This document shows, one piece after another, positions 9,866 to 18,938 of a stretch of DNA of 64,000 nt. The notes under the pieces are model-generated. The model saw only the letters and a list, made by a program, of their open reading frames with translations, did no database searches and was not told the DNA's origin. The DNA lies in the NCBI RefSeq assembly GCF_000350225.1, contig NW_005179021.1, forward strand, positions 1 to 64,000, read 5' to 3'. Every line of letters starts with the position of its first letter. Position 1 is the first letter of the stretch. The DNA comes from Chondrus crispus (Eukaryota; Rhodophyta; Florideophyceae; Gigartinales; Gigartinaceae). The position numbers and the translations under genes were made by a program.

Positions 9866-11203
9866 ATGTACTGCGGTTCCCGCATCCACTCCGCCCTCCT
9901 TCTCCTCTGCGTCCTCCCCATCGCGCTCGCCGACACTCTCGCGCGCACCGCCACGGTCTCCGACATAACCGGCACGTGGAACCTGGTCGAGGACCGCACG
10001 CCGGAAACCACCTGCCCGCTCAACATCACGCACACCACCTGGGCTGTCGTCGATGGCGTGACAAAGCTCGCGCACAACACCATCATTGTCGACGGTGAGC
10101 GCTGCGACTCGTTGCCCTTGTCGGAGGGTGGTAAGGCCCTCGTCTTGTACGACTCGGCCTCGTTCGACAATGACCTCAAGCCCAAGCCGAACGCCGTGCC
10201 GCTTCCGGAGGGTCTCACGGAGATGCTCGGCTCGTCCGGCCCCAACATGGCCGCCCTATCCGCCCACCTCGGCTACGGGGAGGAGTTTCTGCTCGGCTAC
10301 GAAGAGAAGAACCGCGTCTGCGGCGGCAAGGTCGCCTTCCCGGACCGCTCCACCGTTTTCATCTCCCGCCCGTTCAACGGGCCCATGTTCATCAACAATT
10401 ACTCCACCAAGCTCGAGCTCGGCTCCCGCTGGATGTTCATCGTCCCGCGCTACCTCTCCGGCGCCTGCCTCTACCAGCAGCCACTCCCGGACTCCGAGAA
10501 GCCCGCCTCCGAGACGCCTGTCACAGAGAAGCCGGACGCGGTCATGACGGAGCCCGTGGCGATGACGCCCGCGCCGTTGACGCCCGCGCCGTCCGCGGAA
10601 TCCGATGCCATCGACACGCTCGAAGAGCCGACGCCCTCCCCCGAAGAGGACGGGGCGACCGCCTGCTTCCCGTCCGCGGCCACCGTGCTCCTCGAGACCG
10701 GCGGCACCGTGGCCATGTCCGCGCTCCGCGTCGGCGACTCCGTGCACGTCGGGCGCGGGCGCTTCTCGCGCGTGTTCGCGTTCTCGCACGCGGACGGCTC
10801 CGCGCACACCGAGTTTGTGCGCATCCGCACCGACGCCGCGCGCACCCTCGTCGCGTCGCCGGGGCACTACGTGTACGCCAACGACGACGCGACGGCCGCC
10901 GCCGCCGTGCGCGTCGGCGACCGCGTCCCGCTCGCCGCCGGCGACACCGCCGTCGTCACTGGAGTCGACCGCGTGCAGAGGGAAGGCTTGTACAACCCCC
11001 AGACGCTGCACGGCGATATCGCTGTGGATGGCGTCGTCGCGTCGACGTATACGAAGGCCGTGCGCCCCGCGGTGGCTGACGCGCTCCTAGCCCCCGTCAG
11101 GGCGTGGTTCCGTGTTACGGGCGGCGACGCGCTTGCCGGCGCGCTGCGCGCCGGCGCGCCCGGCGTGGCTGGCGTCATGCCCAAGGGTGCGGTGGTGGCG
11201 TGA
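9866..11203 (+). CDS. Secreted protein with C-terminal Hedgehog-type Hint domain, paralogue 2
   Basis: A 445-residue tandem paralogue of the preceding gene, same strand, 821 bp downstream. Residues 1-23 are a signal peptide. The N-terminal domain (about 30-205) keeps four cysteines (TTCPL, GERCD, RVCGG, GACLY), suggesting two disulphides in an extracellular fold, and a GSRWMF(I/V) strand matching GRKWMVV in paralogue 1. The linker (about 210-260) is rich in Pro, Thr and Glu, as in cell-wall or mucin-like spacers. The Hint domain starts at C267 (TACFPSAATV, without the usual GDA after the proline) and has H334 in the classical SPGHYVY. The Hedgehog cholesterol-activating Asp position is His (AFSHAD). 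Nucleophile and histidine are intact, so autoprocessing is plausible. The function of the N-terminal domain is unknown. Confidence 0.87.
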   Translation: MYCGSRIHSALLLLCVLPIALADTLARTATVSDITGTWNLVEDRTPETTCPLNITHTTWAVVDGVTKLAHNTIIVDGERCDSLPLSEGGKALVLYDSASFDNDLKPKPNAVPLPEGLTEMLGSSGPNMAALSAHLGYGEEFLLGYEEKNRVCGGKVAFPDRSTVFISRPFNGPMFINNYSTKLELGSRWMFIVPRYLSGACLYQQPLPDSEKPASETPVTEKPDAVMTEPVAMTPAPLTPAPSAESDAIDTLEEPTPSPEEDGATACFPSAATVLLETGGTVAMSALRVGDSVHVGRGRFSRVFAFSHADGSAHTEFVRIRTDAARTLVASPGHYVYANDDATAAAAVRVGDRVPLAAGDTAVVTGVDRVQREGLYNPQTLHGDIAVDGVVASTYTKAVRPAVADALLAPVRAWFRVTGGDALAGALRAGAPGVAGVMPKGAVVA

Positions 11204-11380
11204 GGTCCGACGCATCTGAATGCGTGCGAAGCAAACTGGGGAGTGAATTATTAAAGTAGCGCCGCAGTGAGGGAAAAGTTTAGTAAAAAGGACGTGATCT
11301 CTCCTCATTCGGCCGCAGCCGAGGATCAACTTCTCCCGTCGCATTCTCTCCCTCTGCTCCGCCTCTCCGCCCCCACCCAA
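11204..11380. other. 3' flank of the Hint pair up to an assembly gap
   Basis: Short intergenic stretch. The right part is pyrimidine-rich on the plus strand and may be the promoter or start of the gene whose 3' part appears after the gap. Confidence 0.4.
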
Positions 11381-12059
11381 NNNNNNNNNNNNNNNNNNNN
11401 NNNNNNNNNNNNNNNNNNNNNNNNNNNNNNNNNNNNNNNNNNNNNNNNNNNNNNNNNNNNNNNNNNNNNNNNNNNNNNNNNNNNNNNNNNNNNNNNNNNN
11501 NNNNNNNNNNNNNNNNNNNNNNNNNNNNNNNNNNNNNNNNNNNNNNNNNNNNNNNNNNNNNNNNNNNNNNNNNNNNNNNNNNNNNNNNNNNNNNNNNNNN
11601 NNNNNNNNNNNNNNNNNNNNNNNNNNNNNNNNNNNNNNNNNNNNNNNNNNNNNNNNNNNNNNNNNNNNNNNNNNNNNNNNNNNNNNNNNNNNNNNNNNNN
11701 NNNNNNNNNNNNNNNNNNNNNNNNNNNNNNNNNNNNNNNNNNNNNNNNNNNNNNNNNNNNNNNNNNNNNNNNNNNNNNNNNNNNNNNNNNNNNNNNNNNN
11801 NNNNNNNNNNNNNNNNNNNNNNNNNNNNNNNNNNNNNNNNNNNNNNNNNNNNNNNNNNNNNNNNNNNNNNNNNNNNNNNNNNNNNNNNNNNNNNNNNNNN
11901 NNNNNNNNNNNNNNNNNNNNNNNNNNNNNNNNNNNNNNNNNNNNNNNNNNNNNNNNNNNNNNNNNNNNNNNNNNNNNNNNNNNNNNNNNNNNNNNNNNNN
12001 NNNNNNNNNNNNNNNNNNNNNNNNNNNNNNNNNNNNNNNNNNNNNNNNNNNNNNNNNNN
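11381..12059. other. Assembly gap (679 N)
   Basis: Run of N. Its length may be nominal. The 5' part of the next plus-strand gene lies in it. Confidence 1.
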
Positions 12060-13081
12060 TCAGCGTCGGTACCGCCCCCCTTGCCCGCGTCTTCCGTGTG
12101 TGGAGGGCTCTCGCCACCGTCTTCGTCCTCGCCGCCGGTGCCGCGTACAGGCTGGCCGGCCTTGTCCCGCAGCTCCGATGGCCCTCAACACAACTCCTCG
12201 CCGACTCCGCGCGTAACCTGCGCGTCAGCATGGGGAAGCGCTTTCCCGTGGCATTTTCCCTGTGCAACGACCCACGCGGCCTGTTTTTCGGCGCCTGTCT
12301 GGCCCTGGCCATGGGCGCTGTGTATGGCTTGTACGTGGCTGTCTTCGTCACGGATTTTGGCCGTATCTCCAAGCACCGCAAGAGCTCGTCCTTGATTACA
12401 TCGCTCATGCTGCGTGCGGAGGTGTATTGCCCAAACGAACACCCCTTGAAGAAGGAAAACCGTCGCACGGGGCCCAAGGGCACGGCCACTTTTTTGCCGT
12501 CACCAGCTATGATGCTCAGAAAGCAAGACGATTTTATGACTCCGGACTCAGGATTGACCGGTAGTGATTATGTCATGCCTATCTTCTCACTCCTTGACCA
12601 CGAGAAAGAGATATGCGAGAAAGAAGGAATCGACTCCTGGATGAAACCAAGGGATTTGCAAATTCCGCTTTCAGAGAACTTGTCTCAATCAAAACGGACC
12701 AGAGACGCCTTGCTGACATGGGCCCGCCCACTGAGGGAAGCAGAAATGGACATGTCCTTTGCCGAATTCTTTGACACCCTTGACGATAATGAATATCAAT
12801 ACGACGCAGACTCAGGAGACTGGGTATTTTCCGAAGAGCAAGGGAGCGCGGAAGATGTCAAGAAAAAGGAAGAGATTATGGAACATATCATGAATGCCAC
12901 AGATGAATCTGAAGTAAGCACACAAGATCTTGAGAAGGTTCTCGGCGATCTTAGCCCTGTCGATCTTGAGAGGCTGGCCGCTTCACCAGAATTCAGTTCC
13001 ATGCTACGACGCCAGATGATGCACGACAGTCCGAACGCAGGAGACGAGCCGGACGATCCGCCTAGGACTGTGTTTGTGTGA
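12060..13081 (+). CDS. Membrane protein of unknown function, 3' part only
   Basis: The frame is open from the gap edge (first whole codon at 12062) to a stop at 13079-13081, about 340 residues. Two hydrophobic segments are visible near the start (TVFVLAAGAAYRLAGLV and FFGACLALAMGAVYGLYV), the second followed by a basic turn, SKHRKSS. The remaining 230 residues are hydrophilic, rich in Asp and Glu and in short helical repeats, with no motif I recognise; the tail probably faces the cytosol. The start, length and any further membrane segments are hidden by the gap. It converges with the armadillo-repeat gene, 65 bp between the stop codons. Confidence 0.7.
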
Positions 13082-13146
13082 GGGCTGAGAAGCCCCTCTA
13101 GCAAAACCCGCCTCCACATTTTTCTCTCGATCTGTGGGATGGAGCT

Positions 13147-14880
13147 TTACCCACGGGTGAATGACTTCCACGTTCGTAGTGGCAAAGACTTCAGCCTCTC
13201 AAGTCTATCGTGAGAAGGGCGTGTTGGACCAACATCGTCGCCCTTGACGAGCCATCTGAGTTGATGCTCCTGCGCAGCAATCAGTTTCGAGAAAGGAAAC
13301 GCAGCTGCCGCCGTCGCCGCTATATCAAGTACAGATAACGCTTTCAATTCTCTGACAGCTTCACCATCGGTTCCGAAGCTCAACATTGCTGCTAGAGCAC
13401 GCTCTTGTATGGCTGGATTATCTCGAAAACTGTTCATCGTCCGGACGCATGCCCCGTGGACTTTTAGAGTCGTGGCAAGGTTCCCACTGGAATCGTCTTG
13501 TGTACAGATGCCCTGTATAGCCAGCAGACTTGCTTCTGCTACAGAGGCAACGAAATAGTTCCTGTTGATCACGTCAAGGACAACTTGTATTCCGCCGGAT
13601 AACCGTACTTGCTCTTTCCCTCGTGAAGAATCAAATACAGCGTTTCCAAGAGCAAGCAAGGCGTGCTCAACTTGCAATGGTCGCTCTGACAGGAATGTTA
13701 CGCACTTAACCAGTGTGCAAGGACCATTACCATCCGTATTCGCAAATTCTGCTCGGGTTTCTGAATCGACAACCAGGACTCGGATACAGGTGCACGCATT
13801 TGTCACTATGGACGGCGAAAGCGGGGATTTAAAAGACATGTACTTCTGCGAGTACTTCAGGGACGCTGCAACAAGTTGTTGCCTCAGTTTGAGCGAAAGC
13901 TGTTCCTTGACCTTGTCAGTCGTGTGAACAACGGAGCAAGTCGTTGCAAGACAGATTTCATGGCAGGCGTCGTATTTCGAAAGGTAGCGGTGAGTGCGAT
14001 CAAGAAAGGAAAGAATTGATGACAAGATTTGTTCAGCACAGGTCGTAGACAGGCTTGCGGTGCCTTTTCCCACCACTACATTATACACTACTCCCAGGGC
14101 CTCACTCGCGGTTGATGAATGACTGCCGCTCGTTTGAAGGACTTTGGCGATCGCACGAAGTTCAGGATCGACGCGAAGGATCTCATCACAACCGGCCACG
14201 TCCATAGCAATATTTCGAAGAGCCAGGCAGGTATTTGTATGCAATCGAAAGTGGTTTGGAGTATTGAAATTCTTCAGTCCGTTTATGAGCCATTCCGTTG
14301 CCTTGCTATCGATGACGCTCTTCCGTCGTTGTTTGTTTTCAAAACACAAGTTAGCGATCAAGACCGCCGCCGCACTTCGTATAGAGACGCGAGCGGGGAA
14401 GGTCTGGAATGTTGTAACTACTTTCTCAATGCCTCCATTCGTGCAAAAAATCTCTCGGTTCTGTTCTGTCTCAGAGAGGGATCTCATTGTAACGACGCAG
14501 TTCTTGATGATGACATCATCCGCCGCGAAACGAGTCCAGGCGTCGAGGAGTTGGTGCACACCCCCCCTCTCGCCAATCAGGGCAGAAAGGTGCTGTTTTT
14601 CACACAATGCAGCCAAGGCGAGCAGACCGCTGCATTGCACAGATCGCTCACTCTCAAATGACTGTACGACACTCAAGCAAGATGCAACCGCTTTCCCGCA
14701 GAGTCCAGACTCCATTCGAGAGTCGAATGACAATTGCCGAATTTTGTCGCAGCATTCAACCGCTTCCGCTTCGGTTGTAGATTTACCTGCTCTCCGAATC
14801 CAAGTGACCAGATCCGTAGCCGTTCCACGACAATCGCGGTCTTCCATGGGGCAGCCGAATCGTTCGTTCGTATTTTCCAT
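13147..14880 (-). CDS. Armadillo/HEAT-repeat protein
   Basis: A 577-residue protein read from ATG 14880; the open frame extends upstream without an in-frame ATG. From about residue 55 it is an alpha-helical solenoid of degenerate armadillo-type repeats, seen as recurring SxAxEALxxxxN or (V/A)xxxLxNL(C/A) blocks, for example CSGLLALAALCE, IRSAAAVLIANLCFE, NTCLALRNIAMD, EHALLALGNAVFD and AEASLLAIQGICT. Such solenoids are protein-binding scaffolds; the spacing resembles the ARMC6 or LRRK-type ARM proteins more than beta-catenin or importin-alpha, but I cannot assign an orthologue. The C-terminus is basic. There is no signal peptide or membrane segment, so a cytosolic or nuclear place is likely. 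Single exon. Confidence 0.75.
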   Translation of the reverse strand: MENTNERFGCPMEDRDCRGTATDLVTWIRRAGKSTTEAEAVECCDKIRQLSFDSRMESGLCGKAVASCLSVVQSFESERSVQCSGLLALAALCEKQHLSALIGERGGVHQLLDAWTRFAADDVIIKNCVVTMRSLSETEQNREIFCTNGGIEKVVTTFQTFPARVSIRSAAAVLIANLCFENKQRRKSVIDSKATEWLINGLKNFNTPNHFRLHTNTCLALRNIAMDVAGCDEILRVDPELRAIAKVLQTSGSHSSTASEALGVVYNVVVGKGTASLSTTCAEQILSSILSFLDRTHRYLSKYDACHEICLATTCSVVHTTDKVKEQLSLKLRQQLVAASLKYSQKYMSFKSPLSPSIVTNACTCIRVLVVDSETRAEFANTDGNGPCTLVKCVTFLSERPLQVEHALLALGNAVFDSSRGKEQVRLSGGIQVVLDVINRNYFVASVAEASLLAIQGICTQDDSSGNLATTLKVHGACVRTMNSFRDNPAIQERALAAMLSFGTDGEAVRELKALSVLDIAATAAAAFPFSKLIAAQEHQLRWLVKGDDVGPTRPSHDRLERLKSLPLRTWKSFTRG

Positions 14881-15140
14881 GTACGTGTTTTTGATGCCTC
14901 TGCCCTTAGAAGGAGGGAACAACTAGCGGTTAGCTAGCACATAAGAAGATTATCGCTACGGAATATTAGTAATGAACAGTTGGGACATGAGCATTGACTA
15001 CGGTGAGCTCATATCCCCATGAGGAATAAAAGAAGTTCGAACAACTATAGCCACGAATTCAAGGTGAGGCTTTCCGAGGAGGATGGCCTCGTCTGAAGTC
15101 GCATGAATATGAAGTTCATTTCTTGCGTGTCAAAACCTGA

Positions 15141-15911
15141 CTACAGTCTGAAGCCTCCTCGTAAATTTCTATCTTTTAAGCTTCTGTTTCTCTTCGCCTT
15201 GAAATCCCTTTTCATTTGATCCCGAGTCCCGTTTTCCTCGCACCATTCCCTCTCGAGCTGCTCCATATCCTTGGAGCGACAAAACCCATTCGCTATCTCT
15301 AAAATGGCGCCGGGACTAGTATCGATGTCGTCGGCGGAAACAGAAGAACAAAGAGCGCTCTGCGATTTCACACCAAAGCCAGAACGTCCAGCTTGTTCAT
15401 TCGGTAAAGCACTTCTCGATGTCTTGGAAACTTGAACCCGTGACATGTACCAAGCCATTCCTTCGTCAGTCCTACCTGATTCCGGTGCGGGTCCTCTTTT
15501 TGGCATTCCATGATGGCTGTTGAAGGCATTTTGCTCTACGCTGGCACGATTCTCCTCACCGAAAGGCCGGAAGTTGCCGGACGTCGTTTCCTCCTGGGAT
15601 TCACCAAACAATGAGAAAGAATTCGATGCTTCCTCTGGTTTCTCGACCCCATCGCCCTTCGCAAACGAGAAAAGGTGCCGAAATGAGGTTGTCTGGTCAG
15701 GTCTATCCTCTTCATCAGCTGTACCAGCACTTTGCCGTGAACTTTCGGTACCTGTTTTCAATCGCTTGCGAGCGTCTCGTCCAGCTTTCGATTTCTGATC
15801 TTCAACACGTCGTTTGCTCTTTCTTTCTCTCCTGTCACTCCCTAGGGCAAGCTTGGAGGGAGTTTCCGACGGTCCCTCCACATTCATTCTGTCCGGCGTA
15901 CTTTCCGTCAT
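15141..15911 (-). CDS. Basic, probably nuclear protein; weak NOL8-like C-terminus
   Basis: A 256-residue, highly charged and mostly disordered protein. Residues about 22-60 are Lys/Arg-rich with bipartite nuclear-signal-like clusters (RRERKSKRR, DARKRLK). Short SFxxLFxF and SFSLFG motifs follow. The last 55 residues have the pattern of a helical tail, with LEREW then (K)RDFKAKRNRSLKDR, which resembles the C-terminal motif of NOL8-type nucleolar proteins used in ribosome biogenesis. That resemblance is by eye and weak. It lies in the same orientation as the armadillo gene, 260 bp upstream of it. Confidence 0.5.
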   Translation of the reverse strand: MTESTPDRMNVEGPSETPSKLALGSDRRERKSKRRVEDQKSKAGRDARKRLKTGTESSRQSAGTADEEDRPDQTTSFRHLFSFAKGDGVEKPEEASNSFSLFGESQEETTSGNFRPFGEENRASVEQNAFNSHHGMPKRGPAPESGRTDEGMAWYMSRVQVSKTSRSALPNEQAGRSGFGVKSQSALCSSVSADDIDTSPGAILEIANGFCRSKDMEQLEREWCEENGTRDQMKRDFKAKRNRSLKDRNLRGGFRL

Positions 15912-16637
15912 TCCTTTTCTGCACTAGTCCTGGCTTGCGAGCCCATTCGCACACGTACGGGGAAAATATTTTCAGATTAATGGCGAGCGGTGAAAAACGA
16001 TACACCACACGCCGTTCCCCTCAGGTGAAGATACTGTGGATAGAAGCGCAATGCAAAGAAAGGCGTAAGCAGAGTTGTGCCACCCGTACAGGCTCTCAAG
16101 TCCAACTTCGCTGCGTGCAGTCCAGTACACTGTAGTAGCACCTGGAATATGCCGATGCTTCTTTGACCGACCGTCCAGCTCCTTTGCCGGCGGCGACATC
16201 AGTTGTTGCAAGTTTTGATTAATTTTACCAAAGACTCCATAAAAAAAATTTGGTCTGAAACTGGGATTGTTGGTTTGCGTCGCGTTGAGGGCCTACGCGG
16301 GCGCTTCTCACTCTGCCGTCGCTTGGCCATGGTTTGGGGGGAGAGTATTTTGGTTGGCAAAGCCCATCTTCCTGCCTTGAAGGTGCCGTAAAGAGACGTC
16401 TCTCCAGCGATGCGTTCTCCTCACCTGCAGTGTGTGCTCTATACCGTATCCGTCACACATGCAACTGCAATACAAATGCATAAGTACAGTTCAGAACCAC
16501 CCTACAACATGTTCCTAGTCAGTTCCGTGTTAAGCACCCTCGCTGCTGATCATACCGCGCAGTATACAGTATTATTCGTATGCTCACTGACTGACTCTAA
16601 AGTACTGAAGGCTTGAATCGTTCGGGCTCTGGGCTTC
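15912..16637. other. Intergenic, no gene recognised
   Basis: Short open frames only (up to 62 codons), none with a motif. The left part presumably holds the promoter of the minus-strand basic protein. Confidence 0.4.
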
Positions 16638-17085
16638 ATGATACCAGAGGAAGCCATGATCAGCCCGCACGTTGCTTTGCTATCCCAAATGCACTGGATT
16701 CTTCCTGTCCTATCTTTCGTACAAATCGAATACGGGCCTCAAAGTAAGAGCTTTGCTGACTCGCATTCCGCATTTTGATCTAACAACATCATCGACACAC
16801 GATTCAATACTTGGCGTCATATCAGCCGATGCAGTTGTGTGCGAGACACAAGATCGCGAGAATGAGGATCCCAAATTCATTGTCTTGAAAGGTAGTGCGG
16901 TCAGACAGATTCCATTTCACAGAGCTGCGGTCTCGCAGCTATTCAATCGTCCGCCATTTGATATCATCTGCGAGAACAGAGCTCCTTGGGAGGATTCCGA
17001 TTTGCTCTCTGCATGCCAAAGCCGACCCAATGCATACGTAAACGCGCTTCTTTGGAGCATTGTGGGCGACTATTCTGCGGCCTAG
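16638..17085 (+). CDS. Candidate two-exon small gene, unknown function
   Basis: No single ATG-started frame covers this stretch, but a splice does. Exon 1 would run from ATG 16638 to 16743, intron 16744-16834 (91 nt, GTAAGA...GATGCAG), exon 2 16835-17085. Phases agree and give 118 residues: a hydrophobic start, then VCETQDRENEDPKF, IVLKGSAVRQ and a helical end. The IVLKGS turn is reminiscent of DUF4357-type domains, not enough for a call. A further 5' or 3' exon is possible. The intron has the same length as the first proposed intron of the gene at 38 kb. Without transcript data this is a model only. Confidence 0.33.
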
Positions 17086-17759
17086 AAGCCCATCAGCAGT
17101 CTGTTGAAAATATTGAAAACTTGATTCCTAGGGAAGAGGGGTTGTGGAAGAAGTTTTCAAAATCGTGATTGAAGACCGTTTGAAATATGTCCCTGAGATA
17201 ATTTTACCTGCTCTCCGGACGGTTGCATGCAAGCCGTCCCCTCTCATCGGAGACGTTTTGCAACAGAGGGTTGCGACGCAATGTGTCCCAAGCACCAAAG
17301 AATTGTCAAATACCTCACTCCCGTAGCTTGGATTACGTGGCCCTCAAGAGAGTCTTGGTAGCTGTTGGTTGTATCCTCTTGCCGTTGCCGTTATGTTACA
17401 GCAAACGGCGTACCCTTTCCCAATCTTCTTAATTTGAAAAACAGCATAATGATATCTCCCCCTCTCTCCCCTTTCTTCCTGACTCCTTTCCCAAAAGGTT
17501 CTCAATACGAATAGTATCGGTTGGGCCTTTACGGTTTAAAGTGACCTGAAATTGCTCGCAGAAGAAAAGGCCATTGAGGATGTTTGCAAAGAGGTCTATT
17601 GGACGATACGGCATGTCGTAACTAGAACAACTACACGGAAGGTTTACGAGGGACGATCGCTATCACCAGGACACCGCGTTAGAGCATTCTGCGTGCAGTA
17701 TCGCCATTTCGATATCGCAAGCCGCGGTTCAGTTCACACCCCCGCACATCAAGCATAAG
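17086..17759. other. Promoter and 5' region of the bZIP gene
   Basis: AT-richer sequence with pyrimidine runs around 17450-17500. No gene or recognisable motif. Confidence 0.4.
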
Positions 17760-18938
17760 ATGAGTGTCACATCTGACCCACTCGCCAGGGAAGGCCAGGA
17801 CGTTGCTACTACGATGCCGAAACAAGAAGAAAGCATTGGTCTCCAAAGCGAAGTAAATCCTGTGTTGCACGTCATAAGTGATAATCAAAAGAAGTCTACG
17901 TGCAAACTAACTTCCCCATCGCCACGAGGAGTAGAGACTTGGGGTCCTTGTTCTCCATTTGTTCTGGCCAATCCCTCACCTCATATTAATTTCATACAAC
18001 CTGAGGAAATAACGGCAGCTCTAAACAGGCCTCTTTCAGAACGAAGCTCAAGGAGTCAAGTCGGTAAGGAAGGGAGAGTCCCGATGCTTCCAAAAAACGA
18101 TTTCATAGAGATGGAAGACCTGTTTAGGGAAGCAGAAGCACCGTATCAGACTCCGTTGTCACCTGGAAACGAAGCAGCCACCGGCATAGATGCTAAAATG
18201 ATGGACCTGCCACTCTCGGGTGGAAACGAGGACGGTAACTTTATTGATGATCTTTTTCGACAGCTGAAACCAAGTTTTCATGGCGATTCCACCTTGTATC
18301 CAGTCCAGACTGAAATGAAAAACACAGTCAAATCTAATGAGTCCCCCCATTCTCTGACTCAATGGAACGCAACCGTGCTTATATCGGACTCAGAAGTGAG
18401 AGATAAAGACAGCTACCGAAGAAAAGTACCAAATACCGAAGCTCAAAACGTCCTCAATAAGAATTGCGTGTCTGAGCAACTTCAGTTCACTGCTGGCGAA
18501 AAGACTGCTTTTAAAGGTCGAAATGACATTTTCATTGCCTCCGAAAATGAAACAGAGACGTCTTTTGTCAAATCAGAAAAGGACGGTGCAACCACAAACC
18601 CAACCAATGAGAAGTCTGGAGTGCAAGCTGCAGGTTGCAATGGACATTTAAGCGAAGCGGAACTCAAGAGAATTCGGAGAGTGAAAAACCGTGCCAGCGT
18701 GGAAAAATGTCGGACAAAGCAGAGACGCCGGATGGAAGCCTTGCAAACAGAACTCGAAAATCTAACGTCTGAAAACAAGACGCTACGAGAGCTGGCATCA
18801 TGGATGGATTCTAGCGTCGTGGTGATTTCAACGCAGTTATCTGAGCCAGAAGTATTGAGAGAAAATTTCAATTCAATTAGCTCAATCCGATCTTTGCCAA
18901 CTTTGAACGTAACGTCTGAAAAGAGCAACGAACCGTAG
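17760..18938 (+). CDS. bZIP transcription factor
   Basis: A 392-residue DNA-binding protein. The basic region is at about residues 299-325, with the invariant N-x7-R seen as N310 and R318 in NRASVEKCR; the Ala-Ser before the second Arg block is usual, while the Glu in SVEK is less common. A short leucine zipper follows (MEALQTELENLTSENKTLREL), about three heptads with L at the d positions, so dimerisation may be weak or need a partner. The 295 residues before it are acidic and Ser/Thr-rich with hydrophobic clusters (IEMEDLFREAE, FIDDLFRQL), like transactivation segments. It would act in the nucleus; targets unknown. Single exon; ATG 17760 is the first in the frame. Confidence 0.88.
   Translation: MSVTSDPLAREGQDVATTMPKQEESIGLQSEVNPVLHVISDNQKKSTCKLTSPSPRGVETWGPCSPFVLANPSPHINFIQPEEITAALNRPLSERSSRSQVGKEGRVPMLPKNDFIEMEDLFREAEAPYQTPLSPGNEAATGIDAKMMDLPLSGGNEDGNFIDDLFRQLKPSFHGDSTLYPVQTEMKNTVKSNESPHSLTQWNATVLISDSEVRDKDSYRRKVPNTEAQNVLNKNCVSEQLQFTAGEKTAFKGRNDIFIASENETETSFVKSEKDGATTNPTNEKSGVQAAGCNGHLSEAELKRIRRVKNRASVEKCRTKQRRRMEALQTELENLTSENKTLRELASWMDSSVVVISTQLSEPEVLRENFNSISSIRSLPTLNVTSEKSNEP

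Noticed and set aside
9196-9968. Long plus-strand open frames between the Hint genes
   Set aside because: Two overlapping frames of Pro/Arg/Ala-rich sequence caused by C-rich DNA; no motif.
11267-12059. Open frame joining sequence on both sides of the 679-N gap
   Set aside because: The continuity is through N only; nothing supports a shared frame.
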